Source: Litoreibacter roseus
Lineage (GTDB): Bacteria; Pseudomonadota; Alphaproteobacteria; Rhodobacterales; Rhodobacteraceae
Assembly (NCBI RefSeq): GCF_009811795.1
Contig: NZ_BLJE01000002.1
Coordinates: 682,001-746,000, forward strand
Direction of reading: 5' to 3'
Length of the DNA stretch: 64,000 nt
The notes under the pieces were generated by a model. That model worked only from the letters and a program-made list of their open reading frames with translations. It had not been told where the DNA came from and made no database searches. The translations under genes were made by a program, and so were the position numbers. Below, in pieces: positions 16,583 through 24,625 of the stretch. The number at the start of each line of letters is the position of its first letter. Position 1 is the first letter of the stretch.

Positions 16583-16801
16583 ATGATCCGTTTCTCTGTC
16601 GTTCTTCTCGCACTGACGTCCCCGGCTGCGGCCCATGTCGGCCATATTGGTGAGGCGGCAGGCCATGGGCACTGGATTGGGGCCATCGCACTTGGCGCCG
16701 CGGCGGCGATCACACTGGCGGCGGCTTTGAAAGGTCGGAAAAAAGAAGAAGCCGAGCCTGAAAGCGAAGAAGTTGAAGAAGACGAGGAAGCCGAAGCATG
16801 A
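16583..16801 (+). CDS. Small His-containing membrane protein (DUF6732-like)
   Basis: 72 residues: an N-terminal signal-like hydrophobic segment ending TSPAAA, a histidine cluster HVGHIGEAAGHGHW, one transmembrane helix (about residues 31-48) and a highly acidic tail (EEVEEDEEAEA). It overlaps cbiX by 4 bp (ATGA), so it is translationally coupled to it. It resembles the short proteins annotated DUF6732 beside cbiX in Rhodobacteraceae; I am moderately sure of that name. Metal binding at the periplasmic face is a guess from the histidines. Confidence 0.8.
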   Translation: MIRFSVVLLALTSPAAAHVGHIGEAAGHGHWIGAIALGAAAAITLAAALKGRKKEEAEPESEEVEEDEEAEA

Positions 16802-17880
16802 GCAAAATCGGCGTCATGATCTGCGGCCATGGCTCTCGCAGTCAGGCTGCGGTCGATGAGTTTTCCGTTCTTGCCGAAAAGCTGCCCGCCTATTTGCCCG
16901 ATGATTGGGAGACGGAGTATGGCTATCTCGAGTTTGCCAACCCTGTGATCCGCGACGGGCTCGACAGCCTGCGTGAGAAGGGGTGCGACAAGATCCTTGC
17001 CGTCCCGGGTATGCTCTTTGCGGCGATGCATGCCAAGAATGACATACCGACCGTCCTGAATACCTATGCCGCCAAGCATGACATCGAGGTCAGCTATGGG
17101 CGGGAGCTTGGCGTTGATCCAAAAATGATCGCCGCCGCCGGTGCTCGGGTTCAGGACGCGATTGACCATGCCAACGCCAAGACCTTTGTTGCGAATGAGG
17201 ACACTTGTCTGGTCGTGATCGGGCGTGGCGCGTCGGATCCGGATGCAAACGGCAACGTGGCCAAGATCGCCCGAATGGTCCACGAGGGGTTGGGTCTTGG
17301 CTGGGTCGAGGTCGGTTATTCCGGTGTGACCTTCCCCTTGGTAGAACCGTGCCTGACCCACGCCGCCAAGCTGGGCTATAAGCGAATTGTCGTGTTTCCG
17401 TATTTTCTGTTCACGGGCATCCTGATCGACCGAATTTACGGGTTTACGGATCAGGTGGCCGATGCGCATCCGGATATCGAGTTCGTCAAGGCAAGCTATC
17501 TCAACGACCACGATCAGGTTCTCGCGACATTCGCGGAGCGGATCATCGAACAGGTCGGGGAAATCCCGCCACCGAACTGCGCTATGTGCAAGTACCGAAC
17601 GCAGGTTCTGGGCTTCGAGGCCGAGGTCGGCGCGGTTCAGGAAAGCCACCACCACCATGTGGAAGGGCAGGGCGCCTCTGCACCGGGCTCAAACGTGGCC
17701 GATTGCACTTTGTGCGATACGTTCTGCACGGGCCTGTGTCGGCTGGAAAACGAAGATCACCACCACCATCATCACCACGGCGATGACCACAGTCACAGTC
17801 ATGATCACCACCATCACGCACCTTACCCCCATGCCGCTCATCCGCATGGTCCGGAGAGCGCGCGCAAGACGAAGTCCTGA
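16798..17880 (+). CDS. cbiX: Sirohydrochlorin cobaltochelatase CbiX with His-rich tail
   Basis: A class II chelatase inserting Co2+ (or possibly Fe2+) into sirohydrochlorin. The chelatase domains carry histidines H11 (MICGHGSRS) and H78 (GMLFAAMHAKND). After about residue 260 comes NCAMCKYRTQVLGFE, then a second cysteine cluster CTLCDTFCTGLC and a long His run near residues 320-350 ending AAHPHGPES. Cys clusters and His tails occur in long-form CbiX and may bind Fe-S and cobalt. 360 residues. It overlaps the small membrane protein and precedes cobH by 8 bp. Confidence 0.93.
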   Translation: MSKIGVMICGHGSRSQAAVDEFSVLAEKLPAYLPDDWETEYGYLEFANPVIRDGLDSLREKGCDKILAVPGMLFAAMHAKNDIPTVLNTYAAKHDIEVSYGRELGVDPKMIAAAGARVQDAIDHANAKTFVANEDTCLVVIGRGASDPDANGNVAKIARMVHEGLGLGWVEVGYSGVTFPLVEPCLTHAAKLGYKRIVVFPYFLFTGILIDRIYGFTDQVADAHPDIEFVKASYLNDHDQVLATFAERIIEQVGEIPPPNCAMCKYRTQVLGFEAEVGAVQESHHHHVEGQGASAPGSNVADCTLCDTFCTGLCRLENEDHHHHHHHGDDHSHSHDHHHHAPYPHAAHPHGPESARKTKS

Positions 17881-17888
17881 CTGCCGAT

Positions 17889-18527
17889 ATGCGGCCCTAC
17901 GAAAAAGACCCGAAGGCAATTTACGCGGCGAGTTTTGCGACCGTTCGGGCCGAGGCGCGGCTGGATCGCTTCCCGCCTGGGCTCGACGCGCTGGCGATCC
18001 GTGTGATCCACGCGTGCGGCATGATCGAAGTTGCGGACAGGTTGGCGTTTTCCCCACGCGCGGCGGAGGCGGGGCGGACGGCGTTGGCTCAGGGTGCGCC
18101 GGTGTTGTGTGACTGTGAGATGGTTGCGGCCGGTGTAATCCGGCGCCTGCTGCCTGCGAACAACGCCGTCTTGGTGACGCTGAACGATCCCAGCGTTCCG
18201 GACCGGGCCGCGCAGATCGGCAACACGCGTTCAGCGGCTGCTGTCGAGCTATGGGAAGATCACATAGAAGGGGCGGTCGTGGCCATAGGCAATGCGCCGA
18301 CGGCGCTCTTCCACCTGTTGGAGCTGCTGGATGCGGGTTGGCCAAAGCCGGCGGTCATTCTGGGCTTTCCGGTGGGCTTTGTCGGTGCAGCGGAAAGCAA
18401 GGCTGAACTGGCTGCAAGCCCGCGCGGGTGTGAGTTCGTTGCCCTGAAAGGCCGCAAGGGTGGATCGGCGATTGCATCCGCTGCCGTGAACGCCTTGGCC
18501 GCCGGATTGCCGGAGGATGTCGCATGA
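17889..18527 (+). CDS. cobH: Precorrin-8X methylmutase CobH
   Basis: Converts precorrin-8X to hydrogenobyrinic acid by a 1,5-methyl shift from C11 to C12. 212 residues, with the catalytic histidine in RVIHACGM (H41), and the conserved stretches CDCEMVAAGV and GNAPTALFHLLELL. FPVGFVGAAESK is typical of the CobH/CbiC family. It overlaps cobL by 4 bp. It lies between cbiX and the corrin methyltransferases. Confidence 0.97.
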   Translation: MRPYEKDPKAIYAASFATVRAEARLDRFPPGLDALAIRVIHACGMIEVADRLAFSPRAAEAGRTALAQGAPVLCDCEMVAAGVIRRLLPANNAVLVTLNDPSVPDRAAQIGNTRSAAAVELWEDHIEGAVVAIGNAPTALFHLLELLDAGWPKPAVILGFPVGFVGAAESKAELAASPRGCEFVALKGRKGGSAIASAAVNALAAGLPEDVA

Positions 18528-19729
18528 CCTCCACGCCTTGGCTTCATATCGTCGGGATCGGCGAAGACGGAATGGCGGGATTAACGCCCGCCACACGGGC
18601 TGTGGTGGAAGCGGCCGAGATAATCATCGGCGGCGACCGGCATCACCAGTTGTCCGACGGCGTGCAGGCCGAGCGCATCGCGTGGCCGTCGCCCTTCGAT
18701 GCACTGATCGACACACTGACCGCTCACCGGGATCGTCGCGTTGTCGTGCTGGCCACGGGCGATCCGCTTTGGTTCTCCGTGGGTGCGCGGATTGGGCGGG
18801 CCATTGATCCGTCCGAGATTGTCTATCACCCCCAGCTTTCCGCCTTTCAACTCACCGCCGCCCGCATGGGGTGGAGCCTTGCGGACGTCGAGACACTGAC
18901 CGTCCATGGTCGTCCTGTCGCGCAGATGGTGGCGTTCATTCAGCCCGACCAGCGTTTGATTATCCTGACCACCGGGGCAGAGACGCCGGCCCAGATTGCA
19001 GCCTTTCTGAGCGAGCGTGGCTTTGGCAAATCGAAGTTGACCGTGCTGGCTGCGATGGGCGGCGCGGCCGAGCAAAGGTTTGACGGAACGGCAGAGGGCT
19101 GGTCGCATGAGGTGCCGGCTTTCAACACGCTGGCCGTGGAATGCATCGCAGCCCCGGATGCCGCGCTGCTGCCTCGCGTGCCGGGGCTGGACGACAGCCT
19201 GTTCCAATCCGACGGAACGATGACCAAGCAAGAGGTTCGCGCGGCGACTTTGGCCAAGCTGATGCCCATGCGCGGGGCGCTGCTGTGGGACATTGGTACC
19301 GGCTGCGGCTCGGTCGCGATCGAATGGATGCGGGCCGCGCGGTATGCACGGGCGATCGGCATTGAACCACGGGCCGACAGGCGGGCTATGGCTGCGGCCA
19401 ATGCGCTTGCTCTGGGCGCGCCGAAGCTTGAGTTGATCGAAGGTCATGCGCCAGACGCTTTGCAGGGCTTGAACGATCCCGACGCGATTTTCGTGGGGGG
19501 CGGTCTGACGAAGGACGTTTTCGATGTGGCCTGGTCTGCGCTGCGTCCGCTGGGACGTCTGGTCGCCAATGCGGTGACGCTTGAAAGCGAAGCGGTCTTG
19601 TTGGATCTGCACAAGGCCCATGGCGGCACATTGGCCCGGATCAGTGTCAGCCGCGCAGACCCGGTGGGACGAATGACCGGGTGGCGCCCGTCGATGCCGG
19701 TCACGCAATGGAGCCTCGTAAAAAGATGA
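18524..19729 (+). CDS. cobL: Precorrin-6Y C5,15-methyltransferase (decarboxylating) CobL
   Basis: A bifunctional enzyme: an N-terminal CbiE-like SAM methyltransferase (about residues 1-205, starting LHIVGIGEDGMAGL, with ATGDPLWFS) and a C-terminal CbiT-like Rossmann methyltransferase (about residues 225-401, with LLWDIGTGCGSVAIEW). It methylates C5 and C15 and removes the acetate carboxyl at C12. 401 residues, the usual fused length in aerobic producers. It overlaps cobH and cobI by 4 bp each. Confidence 0.97.
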   Translation: MTSTPWLHIVGIGEDGMAGLTPATRAVVEAAEIIIGGDRHHQLSDGVQAERIAWPSPFDALIDTLTAHRDRRVVVLATGDPLWFSVGARIGRAIDPSEIVYHPQLSAFQLTAARMGWSLADVETLTVHGRPVAQMVAFIQPDQRLIILTTGAETPAQIAAFLSERGFGKSKLTVLAAMGGAAEQRFDGTAEGWSHEVPAFNTLAVECIAAPDAALLPRVPGLDDSLFQSDGTMTKQEVRAATLAKLMPMRGALLWDIGTGCGSVAIEWMRAARYARAIGIEPRADRRAMAAANALALGAPKLELIEGHAPDALQGLNDPDAIFVGGGLTKDVFDVAWSALRPLGRLVANAVTLESEAVLLDLHKAHGGTLARISVSRADPVGRMTGWRPSMPVTQWSLVKR

Positions 19730-20427
19730 GCGGGACGCTTTATGGCATTGGCGTGGGACCGGGCGATCCCGAACTGATGACCGTGAAAGCCGTGCGGCTG
19801 ATCGGCGAGGCTGATGTGATTGCCTATCCGACGCTTGCGGGTGGGGAAAGTTTTGCGCGGGCCATCGCATCCGGCGTGATCCCGTCATCGGCGCGGGAAA
19901 TCCGAATGGACGTGCCAATGACCCACGCGCGCGAACCGGCACAGGCGGCCTATGATAAAGGCGCAGAACAGATTGCGGACGCACTCGCAGCGGGCGAGAT
20001 GGTGGTCTGCCTTTGCGAAGGGGATCCGTTTTACTATGGCTCGTTCATGTACCTCTTCGCGCGGCTCTCGGATCGGTTTAATGTCGAGGTGATCCCCGGC
20101 GTGACCTCCATGACGGCCTGTGCCGCGCGGGCTGGCTTGCCCTTGGTCGCGCGGAATGAACTGCTGACGGTGTTGCCCGGACCGCTGCCCGAGGAAGAGC
20201 TGCGAAAGCGGATTGAAGGGGCGGAGAGCATTGTCATCATGAAGGTTGGGCAGCATCTGCCCAAACTGCGGGGGGTCCTTGCGGATCTGGGCCTGCTGGA
20301 TCGTGCCATCTACGTGGAACGCGCCACCTTGCCGGAAGAGAAGGTTTTGCCAATGACGAAAGCCCCTGAAACTGCGCCATATTTCTCCATGATTTTGCTG
20401 ACGAAGGGGGCTGATCCATGGCTCTAG
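19726..20427 (+). CDS. cobI: Precorrin-2 C20-methyltransferase CobI
   Basis: A SAM-dependent methyltransferase converting precorrin-2 to precorrin-3A. 233 residues beginning MSGTLYGIGVGPGDPELMTV, the tetrapyrrole methylase signature, and containing CEGDPFYYGSFMYLF and the VIPGVTSMTACAA stretch. The ATG at 19726 overlaps the cobL stop (ATGA); a more upstream start would extend the protein into cobL without conservation. It overlaps the next gene by 10 bp. Confidence 0.97.
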   Translation: MSGTLYGIGVGPGDPELMTVKAVRLIGEADVIAYPTLAGGESFARAIASGVIPSSAREIRMDVPMTHAREPAQAAYDKGAEQIADALAAGEMVVCLCEGDPFYYGSFMYLFARLSDRFNVEVIPGVTSMTACAARAGLPLVARNELLTVLPGPLPEEELRKRIEGAESIVIMKVGQHLPKLRGVLADLGLLDRAIYVERATLPEEKVLPMTKAPETAPYFSMILLTKGADPWL

Positions 20428-22229
20428 ACCCGGTTGTCCTCTGCCTCAACCGCTCGGGCGAGCCTGTCGCGCACCGCGTCGCGCAACATCTGGGCTGCGC
20501 GCTTCACGGTCGTGAGGGGCGGGTCGATCAGGCGGATGTCTTGTTTCCCAATGCGCTGGATCATGTGCGGGATTTGTTTGCTGCGGGCCGCCCGATTGTC
20601 GGTGTATGCGCCAGCGGCATCCTGATCCGGGCGGTGGCTTCGCTGTTGTCGGACAAGACAACCGAGCCGCCCGTTCTGTCTGTCTCCGATGACGGCGCCG
20701 TTGTCGTGCCACTGCTGGGCGGCCACCGGGGGGCCAACCGATTGGCAAAGATCATCGCTGACCGGATTGGCGGAACCGCAGCCGTGACGACCGCCGGTGA
20801 CGTAGCCCTTGGTGTTGCCTTGGACGAACCGCCTGCAGGATGGCGGTTGGTTAATCGTGGTGACGCAAAGGACGCGATGGCGGCTCTGTTGTCAGGTGCA
20901 GGTGCAGGTGCAAAGACATCTGGCGATGCGCCTTGGCTGGCGGACTTGCCCAAAGGCGACGGTTTGCGAATTTCCTGCACGGCTGAACCGGTCGCGGATC
21001 TGGGCCCAACGCATTTGCAATTTGCACCACAGCTTCTGACCCTTGGTGTCGGCTGTGCTCGAAATTGCCCACCGCAGGAATTGGCCAGTCTGGTGCGAGG
21101 CGTTCTGGAGGACGCAAACCTGAGCCCCGAAGCGATCCATTCCATCAACACGATCGGCCTGAAGGCGGATGAGCCTGCCATTCTTGAGCTCGCGACGTCT
21201 CTCGACAGACCTTTGCGCCTGTTCGACGCAGAAACCCTTGAAGCCGAAACGCCGCGTCTTGCGACGCCGTCTGACGTCGTTTTTGCTGAGGTTGGCGCTC
21301 ACGGCGTCAGCGAAGCGGCCTGTCTGGCCCAAGCAGGCCCGGACGCGCTGCTACATGTCACCAAGAGAAAGACCGCCAACTCTACCTGTGCTTTGGCGCT
21401 GGCCCCTCAGCCCCTAACCCAACTGCGTGGTCAGGCGCGGGGGCGCTTGTCCATCGTTGGTATTGGTCCGGGCCAATCCTCTTGGCGGACGCCCGAGGCC
21501 TCACGGCTGATCGCCGAGGCTGACGAACTGGTCGGGTATGGCCTTTACATTGACCTTCTGGGACCCTTGGCGGCTGGTAAAGCAAGGTCCGACTTCCGGT
21601 TGGGTGGCGAGGAGGATCGCTGCCGCTACGCGCTGGAGCGTGCCGGGGAGGGACGCAATGTCGCGCTTATCTGTTCAGGGGACGCTGGCATTTACGCGAT
21701 GGGCGCGCTGGTGTTCGAATTGATGGATCGGCAGGCGCATGGCGTCAGTGATGCGGCACGGCGGGTGGATGTCGTCTCCACCCCCGGTGTCTCTGCCTTG
21801 CAGGGGGCAGCGGCGCGGGCCGGGGCACCCTTGGGCCATGATTTCTGCGCCATTTCTTTGAGCGATCTGCTTACCCCGCGCGAGGATATCCTGCGGCGTT
21901 TGCAAGCCGCGGCAGAGGGGGATTTCGTGATCGCATTCTACAATCCGGTGTCAAAGCGTCGCCGGACCCTTCTGGCCGAGGCGCGGGACATTCTTCTCGC
22001 GCACCGTGCCCCGGACACGCCCGTCATGCTGGCCAGTTCGCTTGGCCGTCCGGAAGAAGACGTGCGGTACCGCAGACTCGACGCGCTTGAGGTTGACGAG
22101 GTCGACATGTTGACCGTGGTGCTTGTGGGCTCTTCCCAATCCCGATTGGCGCAGTTGGGGGAGGGGCCGCGGATGTACACGCCGCGCGGCTACGCGCGCA
22201 AAATCGACGGCGATCTGGCCGTTGGCTGA
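20418..22229 (+). CDS. cobJ: CbiG-CobJ fusion: cobalt-precorrin-5A hydrolase-like domain plus precorrin-3B C17-methyltransferase
   Basis: 603 residues with two parts. The N-terminal part (about 1-335) looks like a full CbiG. Its CbiG_N region contains GVCASGILIRAVASLL and PLLGGHRGANRLA. Its CbiG_C/CobE-like region contains LGVGCARNCPPQELASLV, TIGLKADEPAI and LLHVTKRKTANSTCALALA. The C-terminal part (about 342-603) is the CobJ tetrapyrrole methylase, with LSIVGIGPGQSSWRTPEA, ICSGDAGIYAMGAL and FYNPVSKRRRTL. CobJ performs ring contraction and C17 methylation. CbiG is normally associated with the anaerobic route, while CobE (its C-terminal homologue) is found in aerobic producers. Confidence 0.93.
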   Translation: MALDPVVLCLNRSGEPVAHRVAQHLGCALHGREGRVDQADVLFPNALDHVRDLFAAGRPIVGVCASGILIRAVASLLSDKTTEPPVLSVSDDGAVVVPLLGGHRGANRLAKIIADRIGGTAAVTTAGDVALGVALDEPPAGWRLVNRGDAKDAMAALLSGAGAGAKTSGDAPWLADLPKGDGLRISCTAEPVADLGPTHLQFAPQLLTLGVGCARNCPPQELASLVRGVLEDANLSPEAIHSINTIGLKADEPAILELATSLDRPLRLFDAETLEAETPRLATPSDVVFAEVGAHGVSEAACLAQAGPDALLHVTKRKTANSTCALALAPQPLTQLRGQARGRLSIVGIGPGQSSWRTPEASRLIAEADELVGYGLYIDLLGPLAAGKARSDFRLGGEEDRCRYALERAGEGRNVALICSGDAGIYAMGALVFELMDRQAHGVSDAARRVDVVSTPGVSALQGAAARAGAPLGHDFCAISLSDLLTPREDILRRLQAAAEGDFVIAFYNPVSKRRRTLLAEARDILLAHRAPDTPVMLASSLGRPEEDVRYRRLDALEVDEVDMLTVVLVGSSQSRLAQLGEGPRMYTPRGYARKIDGDLAVG

Positions 22230-22267
22230 GTGCCGCGTCGCGTGCCAATGACAAGGAAGCAAATCAA

Positions 22268-23044
22268 ATGACAGTCTATTTCATCGGGGCTGGGCCGGGT
22301 GATCCGGAGCTTTTGACCTTAAAAGCGCAGCGCATCATTGCCAGCTGCCCTGTTTGCCTCTTTGCGGGATCGCTTGTGCCCGAGGCTGTTGTCGCAGGTG
22401 CCCCCGACGGCGCGCGGGTTCTGGACACTGCGCCGCTGACGCTGGACGACACCCACGCCGAGATCGTCGCGGCCCATGGCAAAGGTCAGGATGTGGCGCG
22501 GGTTCATTCCGGCGATCCGTCGCTTTACGGCGCCATTGCCGAGCAGATCCGACGTTTGAAGACTGAGGGTATCGACTATCAGATCATTCCGGGCGTTCCC
22601 GCTTATGCAGCCGCAGCCGCCGCGCTGGGGCAGGAATTGACCGTGCCGGAAATTGCGCAATCCATCGTGTTGACGCGAATGTCGATGAAATCAACCGCGA
22701 TGCCTTCGGGGGAAACTTTGGAGAACTTCGCCCGCACCGGCGCGACGTTGGCGATCCATCTTGGCATCCGCGCGCTGCGCGAGATCGAGCGGCAATTGAT
22801 CCCGCATTACGGTGCTGATTGCCCCGTGATCGTGGCTTACCGCGCATCTTGGCCGGACGAGCTCTACCTGCGCGGTACCTTGAGCGACATTCGCGAAAAG
22901 GTCCGCGCCGAAAAAATCACCCGTACGGCACTGATTCTGGTCGGTCCGGCGCTTGCTGAGGTCAAAGACTTCCGGGATTCTGCACTCTACGACCCTGCAA
23001 CTCCCCATGTTTTAAGGCCTCGCCGGAAGATGGCGAAAATCTGA
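22268..23044 (+). CDS. cobM: Precorrin-4 C11-methyltransferase CobM
   Basis: A SAM-dependent methyltransferase producing precorrin-5. 258 residues beginning MTVYFIGAGPGDPELLTLKA, with HSGDPSLYGAIAEQIRRL, IIPGVPAYAAAAAALGQE and VYRASWPDE-like (VAYRASWPDE) regions typical of CobM/CbiF. It follows the fused cobJ by 38 bp, with an AAGGAA ribosome-binding site nearby. It is the last gene of the plus-strand B12 unit; cobK, cobF, cobB and cobG/cobZ are not in the window. Confidence 0.97.
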   Translation: MTVYFIGAGPGDPELLTLKAQRIIASCPVCLFAGSLVPEAVVAGAPDGARVLDTAPLTLDDTHAEIVAAHGKGQDVARVHSGDPSLYGAIAEQIRRLKTEGIDYQIIPGVPAYAAAAAALGQELTVPEIAQSIVLTRMSMKSTAMPSGETLENFARTGATLAIHLGIRALREIERQLIPHYGADCPVIVAYRASWPDELYLRGTLSDIREKVRAEKITRTALILVGPALAEVKDFRDSALYDPATPHVLRPRRKMAKI

Positions 23045-23137
23045 CAAGATTACGGAATCCTTTTGTTGTCGCAGGGGTATGATCACGTTAAATATGTAAT
23101 GTGAAATGATGTGTAGTACTCTGTGATTGGATAGCGC

Positions 23138-23488
23138 ATGACGACGTTTCTTTCCCGTGAGGTTCAGGACAGTCTGGCCGAGGCAAATCTCAAACGTCTT
23201 CGCGCGCAGAGCAGACTTTGCGTTCACGCCGGAAACTCGGTTGTTCGTATCCTCGAGTTCCGCCCCAGCAGCTTTTCGATCGCCGCTGAAGATGCAAGTC
23301 ATGTCGGTGGTCTTGTCGACATCTATGATGGGCCAAGACATCTCTATCAGGCGCTGATCGTGGCCTCGTCTCAAGAAGACGGATTGATGTCCTACGAATT
23401 CAAGCGCAACACGCTGGCCGCCCATGGGCCTGCACTTGATTTCGAGCGGAAGATTGATGCGCCCGCTGGCCTTATTGAAGCACAATAA
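23138..23488 (+). CDS. Conserved hypothetical protein, possibly PilZ-like
   Basis: 116 residues beginning MTTFLSREVQDSLAEANLKR. The composition is soluble, with a beta-rich core: RLCVHAGNSVVRILEF, FSIAAEDASHVGGLVDIYDG and GLMSYEFKR. The layout (Arg-rich start, then a small beta barrel ending YEFKRNT) recalls short PilZ-like proteins of Rhodobacteraceae, but the classic RxxxR/DxSxxG c-di-GMP motif is not intact. It has its own AT-rich upstream region (23045-23137). Function unknown. Confidence 0.8.
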   Translation: MTTFLSREVQDSLAEANLKRLRAQSRLCVHAGNSVVRILEFRPSSFSIAAEDASHVGGLVDIYDGPRHLYQALIVASSQEDGLMSYEFKRNTLAAHGPALDFERKIDAPAGLIEAQ

Positions 23489-23521
23489 CTGGAATCTCCC
23501 AGTATTATGAGAGGCTTAAAG

Positions 23522-23543
23522 TGCCGGTTTGCGAAAACCGGCA
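23522..23543 (+). other. Hairpin with GNRA tetraloop between the 23138 gene and dgcN
   Basis: TGCCGGTTT (23522-23530), loop GCGA, AAACCGGCA (23535-23543): a perfect 9-bp stem closed by a GNRA-type tetraloop. No U-tract follows, so it may mark a transcript 3' end or protect RNA rather than terminate by itself. Confidence 0.5.
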
Positions 23544-23623
23544 TTGAAGCGGCGCTTTTGTTCGAACGCCGGTGGCCGGAGTGGTTATGTTTGCGGCAGA
23601 CTTGACTGATGAGGAATGCCCCA

Positions 23624-24625
23624 ATGATCCAGACCCCTTATTTGCTATTTTTGGGCGACGCCCCTGACTCCCTTGCAGCCAAGGTTGCGCAGGGGATCAA
23701 AGACTGGCGTCCCGAGAACGCCGTGGGTCAGTTTCGGTTGCCCGATTGCAAGGCGGATGTTGGCCTGAAGGACATGACCCTCGAAGAAGCGAAAGCGGCA
23801 GGGGCCAAGACTGTCGTGATCGGAGTCGCAAACCGGGGTGGCTATATTTCGGACGCCTGGAAGGACGTACTGATCGAGGCGCTGCGGATGGGCTTTGATC
23901 TGGCGTCCGGTCTGCACAATCTGTTGCGCGACGAGAACGATCTGGTGTCCGCTGCGCGCGTCGCGGGTCGGACCCTGCACGATGTTCGAATTCCAAGTGT
24001 GGCCTACCCGATTGCCAACGGAAAAAAACGCAGCGGCAAGCGGTGTCTGGCGGTCGGAACCGATTGTTCTGTCGGCAAGATGTACACCGGGTTGGCGATG
24101 GATGCCGAGATGCGCGAGCGCGGCATGAAATCCACGTTCAGACCTACAGGCCAGACCGGGATTCTTATCACCGGGGGTGGCGTGCCGCTGGATGCAGTGA
24201 TCGCCGATTTCATGGCGGGCGCAGTCGAGTATCTTACCCCGGACAATGACGCGGATCACTGGGATCATATCGAGGGACAAGGCAGCCTCTTTCATGTGTC
24301 CTATTCAGGTGTGACCATGGCTTTGATCCACGGGGGACAGCCGGACGCCTTGATCCTCAGCCACGAGCCGACCCGCCCGCATATGCGCGGACTGCCGGAC
24401 TATCAGCAGCCATCGTTGGAGGCGCTGCGCGATATGGCATTGTCGCTGGCACATATCGCCAATCCTGACTGCGTCATCGCCGGGATTTCGGTTAATACGC
24501 AGCATCATACTGAGGACGAGGCGAAGGCTTATCTGGCTGAGGTGGAGGAGCGTATGGGGCTGCCGACGGTTGATCCGTTCCGCCACGGTGCAGGCCGCCT
24601 GGTCGACGCGCTGGACGCGATCTGA
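23624..24625 (+). CDS. dgcN: DUF1611 protein, N-acetyltransferase DgcN of D-glutamate metabolism
   Basis: 333 residues of the DUF1611 family. DgcN has been described as the enzyme that N-acetylates D-glutamate in a marine bacterial D-glutamate pathway. Visible features are the opening IQTPYLLFLGDAPD, a P-loop-like GTDCSVGKMYTGLAM around residues 145-160, the glycine-rich TGQTGILITGGGVPLDAV, and SHEPTRPHMRGLPDY. The ATG at 23624 is chosen because GAGGA lies 8 nt upstream and the N-terminus matches the family; an ATG at 23609 is possible. The stop overlaps the dgcA start by one base, which supports a shared pathway. Confidence 0.9.
   Translation: MIQTPYLLFLGDAPDSLAAKVAQGIKDWRPENAVGQFRLPDCKADVGLKDMTLEEAKAAGAKTVVIGVANRGGYISDAWKDVLIEALRMGFDLASGLHNLLRDENDLVSAARVAGRTLHDVRIPSVAYPIANGKKRSGKRCLAVGTDCSVGKMYTGLAMDAEMRERGMKSTFRPTGQTGILITGGGVPLDAVIADFMAGAVEYLTPDNDADHWDHIEGQGSLFHVSYSGVTMALIHGGQPDALILSHEPTRPHMRGLPDYQQPSLEALRDMALSLAHIANPDCVIAGISVNTQHHTEDEAKAYLAEVEERMGLPTVDPFRHGAGRLVDALDAI

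Noticed and set aside
16266-16653. Overlapping open frames upstream of the 16583 gene
   Set aside because: Arg/Cys-rich, frame-shadow-like composition, no start context, no family motifs.
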